Origin: JAFDZW01 sp964404255
Lineage (GTDB): Bacteria; Bacteroidota; Ignavibacteria; Palsa-1295
NCBI GenBank assembly: GCA_964404255.1
Contig: CAYOJJ010000001.1
Location: forward strand, 372,001-436,000
Direction: 5' to 3'
Length of the DNA stretch: 64,000 nucleotides
Positions 61,108 to 64,000 of this stretch are shown in pieces. Within the stretch, counting starts at the first letter, position 1; each line of letters begins with the position of its first letter. A program made the position numbers and the translations under genes. The notes under the pieces are model-generated. The model was given only the letters and a program-made list of their open reading frames with translations. It made no database searches and had not been told where the DNA came from.

Positions 61108-62934
61108 ATGACCTTTTTAGACCAACTTCGCGAGCGGCCCCTGGTATTCGATGGGGCGACCGGTACCCATCTTCAGGGACAGCATTTGACCGCCGATGAT
61201 TTTGGCGGGGAGCATCTGCTTGGCTGTAATGAATATCTGGTTCGTTCGAAGCCGGGAGCAGTTGAGCTTGTCCATAAGGATTATCTCGAAGCCGGGGCCG
61301 ATGTTATCGAGACCGATACCTTCGGTTCGGCCTCTATTGTGCTCGCCGAGTATGAGCTTGGTCATCTTGCTTATGATCTCTCCAAAGAAGCGGCCGAAAT
61401 AGCCCGCCGCGTTGCTAACGATTACTCGACTGCTGCGAAACCTCGCTTTGTTGCCGGCTCAGTTGGCCCTACAACCAAACTCCCATCGCTCGGGCATATC
61501 AGTTTTGATGCGATGCGCGATACCTTTTACTCACAAATACTTGGCCTTGTCGATGGGGGGGCCGACTTGCTTTGCATTGAGACGGCACAGGATCTATTGC
61601 AAATGAAATGCGCACTCGCCGCTACGATGGATGTCTTTGCCGAGCGCAAGAAACAGCTTCCGGTCATTGCTTCGGTGACGATCGAAACCATGGGCACGAT
61701 GCTTATGGGCACAGAGATTGGTGCAGCTCTCACGGCACTCGAGCCATACGATATTATCTCACTCATCGGGATGAACTGTGCTACCGGCCCCAAAGAGATG
61801 GAAGAGAATGTTCGCTATCTCACGCAGAATTCAGCGAAGCCCGTCTTTTGTATGCCGAATGCCGGTCTGCCGGAAAACATAGGTGGTGTTGCTCATTATC
61901 ACCTCACACCGGAAGAGATGAAGAAATGGATGTCGCATTTCGTTGGCGATCTTGGTGTCTCGGTTATCGGTGGTTGCTGCGGGACGACAAAAGCACATAT
62001 CCATCAACTTTCATTGCTATCGGAATCTATAAGAACGGCAGAACGCCAGGTTACCTGGACTCCCGCGGCTTCTTCTATTTATTCGGCCGCTCCATTCGAG
62101 CAAGAACCGGCTCCGGTTATTGTTGGTGAGCGCTGCAATACCAATGGCTCGAAAAAATTCAAAGAGCTGATCCTTGCCGAAGATTATGAAGGTGCTATCG
62201 GGGTTGCGAAAGAGCAGATAAAAGAAGGTGCGCACATGCTCGATCTTTGCGTGGCGTATGTGGGGCGTGATGAAGTCTGCGATATGCGTGAGACGATGAA
62301 GCTTTTCAATACGCAGGTAACGCTGCCGGTCGTGATCGATTCGACAGAATATCCGGTAATTGAAGAAGCGCTGAAGCATTATGCCGGCCGTGCGATCATC
62401 AACTCGATCAATCTGGAAGATGGAGAAGAGCGCATGGCTCATATTCTGCCATTATGCAAGCGTTACGGCGCTGCAGTGATCGCGCTAACGATCGATGAGG
62501 TGGGGATGGCAAAGACGCGCGAGAAAAAATTTGAAATAGCCGAGCGCATTATCGATCTTTCGGTCAATAAATACGGTATGAGAGAAGAAGATTTGATCTT
62601 CGATACCCTTACTTTCACGCTTGGCTCGGGCGATGAAGAATTTCGTAAGGCTGGTATAGAAACGATCGAAGCGATCCGGATGATCAAAACGCATCATCCG
62701 AAATGCAAGACGATCCTCGGTGTCTCGAATATTTCTTTCGGGCTCAATCCCCATGCGCGTCATGTGCTGAATTCTGTCTTCCTGCACTATGCGATCGAAG
62801 CAGGGCTCGATATGGCGATCGTGCATTCCGGTAAGATCATGCCGCTGCATAAGATCGATGAAGCCGGCCGTGAATTGGCCCGCAAGATCATCTTCGATGA
62901 ACGCGAGTGGGAATTGCTTAATAAAGCTGCGTGA
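61108..62934 (+). CDS. metH: Methionine synthase N-terminal half (Hcy-binding and pterin-binding domains)
   Basis: A 608-residue protein. The homocysteine domain (about 1-310) has FDGATGTHLQ, GMNCATGP and the zinc Cys pair in IGGCCGTTKAH (about 287). The pterin-binding domain (about 325-605) has VIVGERCNTNGSKKF, INSINLEDGEERM and NISFGLN. It ends after KIIFDEREWELLNKAA, where full MetH continues into B12-binding and activation domains. No such domains follow in the window. Confidence 0.9.
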   Translation: MTFLDQLRERPLVFDGATGTHLQGQHLTADDFGGEHLLGCNEYLVRSKPGAVELVHKDYLEAGADVIETDTFGSASIVLAEYELGHLAYDLSKEAAEIARRVANDYSTAAKPRFVAGSVGPTTKLPSLGHISFDAMRDTFYSQILGLVDGGADLLCIETAQDLLQMKCALAATMDVFAERKKQLPVIASVTIETMGTMLMGTEIGAALTALEPYDIISLIGMNCATGPKEMEENVRYLTQNSAKPVFCMPNAGLPENIGGVAHYHLTPEEMKKWMSHFVGDLGVSVIGGCCGTTKAHIHQLSLLSESIRTAERQVTWTPAASSIYSAAPFEQEPAPVIVGERCNTNGSKKFKELILAEDYEGAIGVAKEQIKEGAHMLDLCVAYVGRDEVCDMRETMKLFNTQVTLPVVIDSTEYPVIEEALKHYAGRAIINSINLEDGEERMAHILPLCKRYGAAVIALTIDEVGMAKTREKKFEIAERIIDLSVNKYGMREEDLIFDTLTFTLGSGDEEFRKAGIETIEAIRMIKTHHPKCKTILGVSNISFGLNPHARHVLNSVFLHYAIEAGLDMAIVHSGKIMPLHKIDEAGRELARKIIFDEREWELLNKAA

Positions 62935-63000
62935 GGGTATCGTCATACCCCGGCAATATTAGGAGATAATATTCGTCCTTTATTGCAAGGACGTATTATT

Positions 63001-63690
63001 ATGAATAGACAGCCCGACTATTTTACCAAAGAGGTCGCACAAGGATACGACGAACGAAATCGTGCACTCGATCCGATAATGGATTGCCTGCATTTTCTTA
63101 TCGGATTGATCTTAAAAGATATTCCACCGAACTCCCGAATTCTTTGCGTGGGTGCAGGTACCGGCGCGGAAATCCTCGCTCTATCGAAAGCCTTTCCCGA
63201 GTGGAGCTTTGTTGCTTTAGATCCTTCGCTTGCAATGCTCGATATCTGCCGCGAGCGGATCACAGCGGCTGGTCTTGCAGATCGGTGCGAATTTATCCAT
63301 GGCTATATTGAAGATATCTCAGAGGAATCTACTTTTGATGGGGTACTAAGTATTTTGGTCGCTCATTTTGTGGCTATTGATCGCCGTGGCGATTTTTTCT
63401 ATCAAATGGTACGTCGGTTAAGACCCAAAGGCTATCTCATCAATATGGAATTTAGTGGAGACCTGGACTCGGTTGAATTTCTGTCACTACTTAAACCATG
63501 GGAATCGGTACAATTACTGATGGGAGCAACTCCTGAATCGCTGGCATCTTTTCCAAAACAACTTAGAGAAGTATTAACAGTTATCCCTCCTTCAGAAACA
63601 GAAGCAATTCTTCATCAAAGTGGTATTGATCTTCCGGTTCACTTTTTTCAGACGTTGGTTCTGCATGGCTGGTACGGGAAAAAAGCATAA
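63001..63690 (+). CDS. SAM-dependent methyltransferase
   Basis: A 229-residue class I methyltransferase with motif I ILCVGAGTGAEILALSK, acidic motif II FVALDPSLAML and a VAHFVAIDRRGDFF post-motif. It resembles small-molecule/UbiE-like methyltransferases. The ATG at 63001 is preferred over a TTG at 62983. It lies 66 bp after metH, same strand; linkage to methionine/SAM supply is possible but not shown. Confidence 0.85.
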   Translation: MNRQPDYFTKEVAQGYDERNRALDPIMDCLHFLIGLILKDIPPNSRILCVGAGTGAEILALSKAFPEWSFVALDPSLAMLDICRERITAAGLADRCEFIHGYIEDISEESTFDGVLSILVAHFVAIDRRGDFFYQMVRRLRPKGYLINMEFSGDLDSVEFLSLLKPWESVQLLMGATPESLASFPKQLREVLTVIPPSETEAILHQSGIDLPVHFFQTLVLHGWYGKKA

Positions 63691-63847
63691 GATTAAAAAC
63701 AGCATATTTGCTTTCTAAGCCATTATTTCGTATATTGATAATTCTAACTTTCCCCAAGTATGTATGTGTCTATGGTTGATTATGGTGATATAATAAGATA
63801 GTACTCATTACGAGCAATACGATTACAGTATTTTAAAGGCTGGTTGT

Positions 63848-64000
63848 ATGTTGCGGATTTTATTGATAGCAGTAGTTACAGGTCTCTGTTGTATTCCAAC
63901 CATTCTATTTGGCCAGTGGGCGGTTGTAGATAATACGACGTTAGGAGGCTCCATTGTTAGCGGACATCTTTTTTTTAAAGATGGGTTACTATGGTGTGGC
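63848..64000 (+). CDS. Start of a secreted protein, cut by the window end
   Basis: An open frame from the ATG at 63848 to the last base: a signal peptide (LLIAVVTGLCCIPTILFGQ) followed by WAVVDNTTLGGS. The rest lies outside the window. No family can be assigned. Confidence 0.5.
   Translation, partial: MLRILLIAVVTGLCCIPTILFGQWAVVDNTTLGGSIVSGHLFFKDGLLWCG

Noticed and set aside
61108..62934. A cobalamin riboswitch upstream of metH
   Set aside because: No B12-box-like conserved sequence or suitable multi-stem structure was seen in the 60.46-61.1 kb gap.
1..64000. CRISPR arrays or insertion sequences
   Set aside because: No regularly spaced repeats, Cas motifs, or transposase ORFs with terminal inverted repeats were seen on either strand.

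Overview
The window looks like chromosomal DNA from a free-living Gram-negative bacterium of the Bacteroidota/Chlorobiota (FCB) group. It is possibly close to Candidatus Kapabacteria; that placement is inference. Visible support: near-consensus Bacteroidota -7 promoter elements (TAnnTTTG) ahead of several genes; secreted proteins ending in type IX secretion (T9SS) sorting domains; a PorQ/PorV-like T9SS protein; two PD40-OmpA envelope proteins; an Omp28-like CxxC protein; and weak Shine-Dalgarno sites with frequent GTG/TTG starts. Base composition is near balanced, with AT-rich islands around 5.4-5.9, 14-15.4, 45 and 60.5-61 kb. No CRISPR array, transposase, integrase or rRNA gene was seen.

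Layout: 0-3.5 kb has a SurA-type chaperone domain protein, nusB, rlmB and a convergent ECF sigma/anti-sigma pair. 3.7-10.3 kb carries two tandem FKBP isomerases, a VIT1/CCC1 transporter, small membrane proteins, an M23 peptidase and an M1 aminopeptidase. 10.3-13.1 kb holds a HicB-like mini-gene and priA. 13.1-15.2 kb holds an unrecognised helical protein divergent from a small ORF, followed by a cluster of palindromes. 15.5-18.6 kb encodes three tandem tail-fibre-like surface proteins. 18.8-25.9 kb has an alpha/beta hydrolase with PD40-OmpA, a GNAT / GrpB-methyltransferase fusion / DinB / beta-barrel cluster, dps and apt. 25.9-30.4 kb has a ferredoxin-MBL protein, rsmA, PAP2 and glcD.

30.4-38.4 kb has an ECF sigma factor behind a structured leader with an upstream ORF, two paralogous lipoproteins, a second PD40-OmpA and two T9SS cargo proteins. 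38.5-45 kb is a replication and metabolism block: dnaB, a Rid protein, acyl-CoA dehydrogenase, a small membrane protein, anmK and dnaA, with a DnaA box before dnaA. 45-55 kb has a CPBP protease, two serine beta-lactamase-like hydrolases, a TPR-LuxR regulator, rsgA, a third FKBP and a second sigma/anti-sigma module. 55.2-55.7 kb holds the most unusual locus: an initiator tRNA gene and a second, altered copy flanking a small GIY-YIG nuclease ORF that runs into the altered copy. 55.7-64 kb has a GNAT, the PorQ-like gene, secG, pepF, a relic LuxR-type gene, a MetH lacking its cobalamin half, a methyltransferase and a cut-off secreted ORF.

Taken together, the genes describe ordinary housekeeping (translation, replication restart, rRNA modification, secretion) mixed with envelope biogenesis: T9SS cargo, OmpA anchors, periplasmic FKBPs and peptidases, and ECF stress signalling. 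The strongest candidate for something new is the tRNA-fMet/GIY-YIG duplication. The GrpB-methyltransferase fusion, the tandem fibre-like genes and the regulatory palindromes come next.
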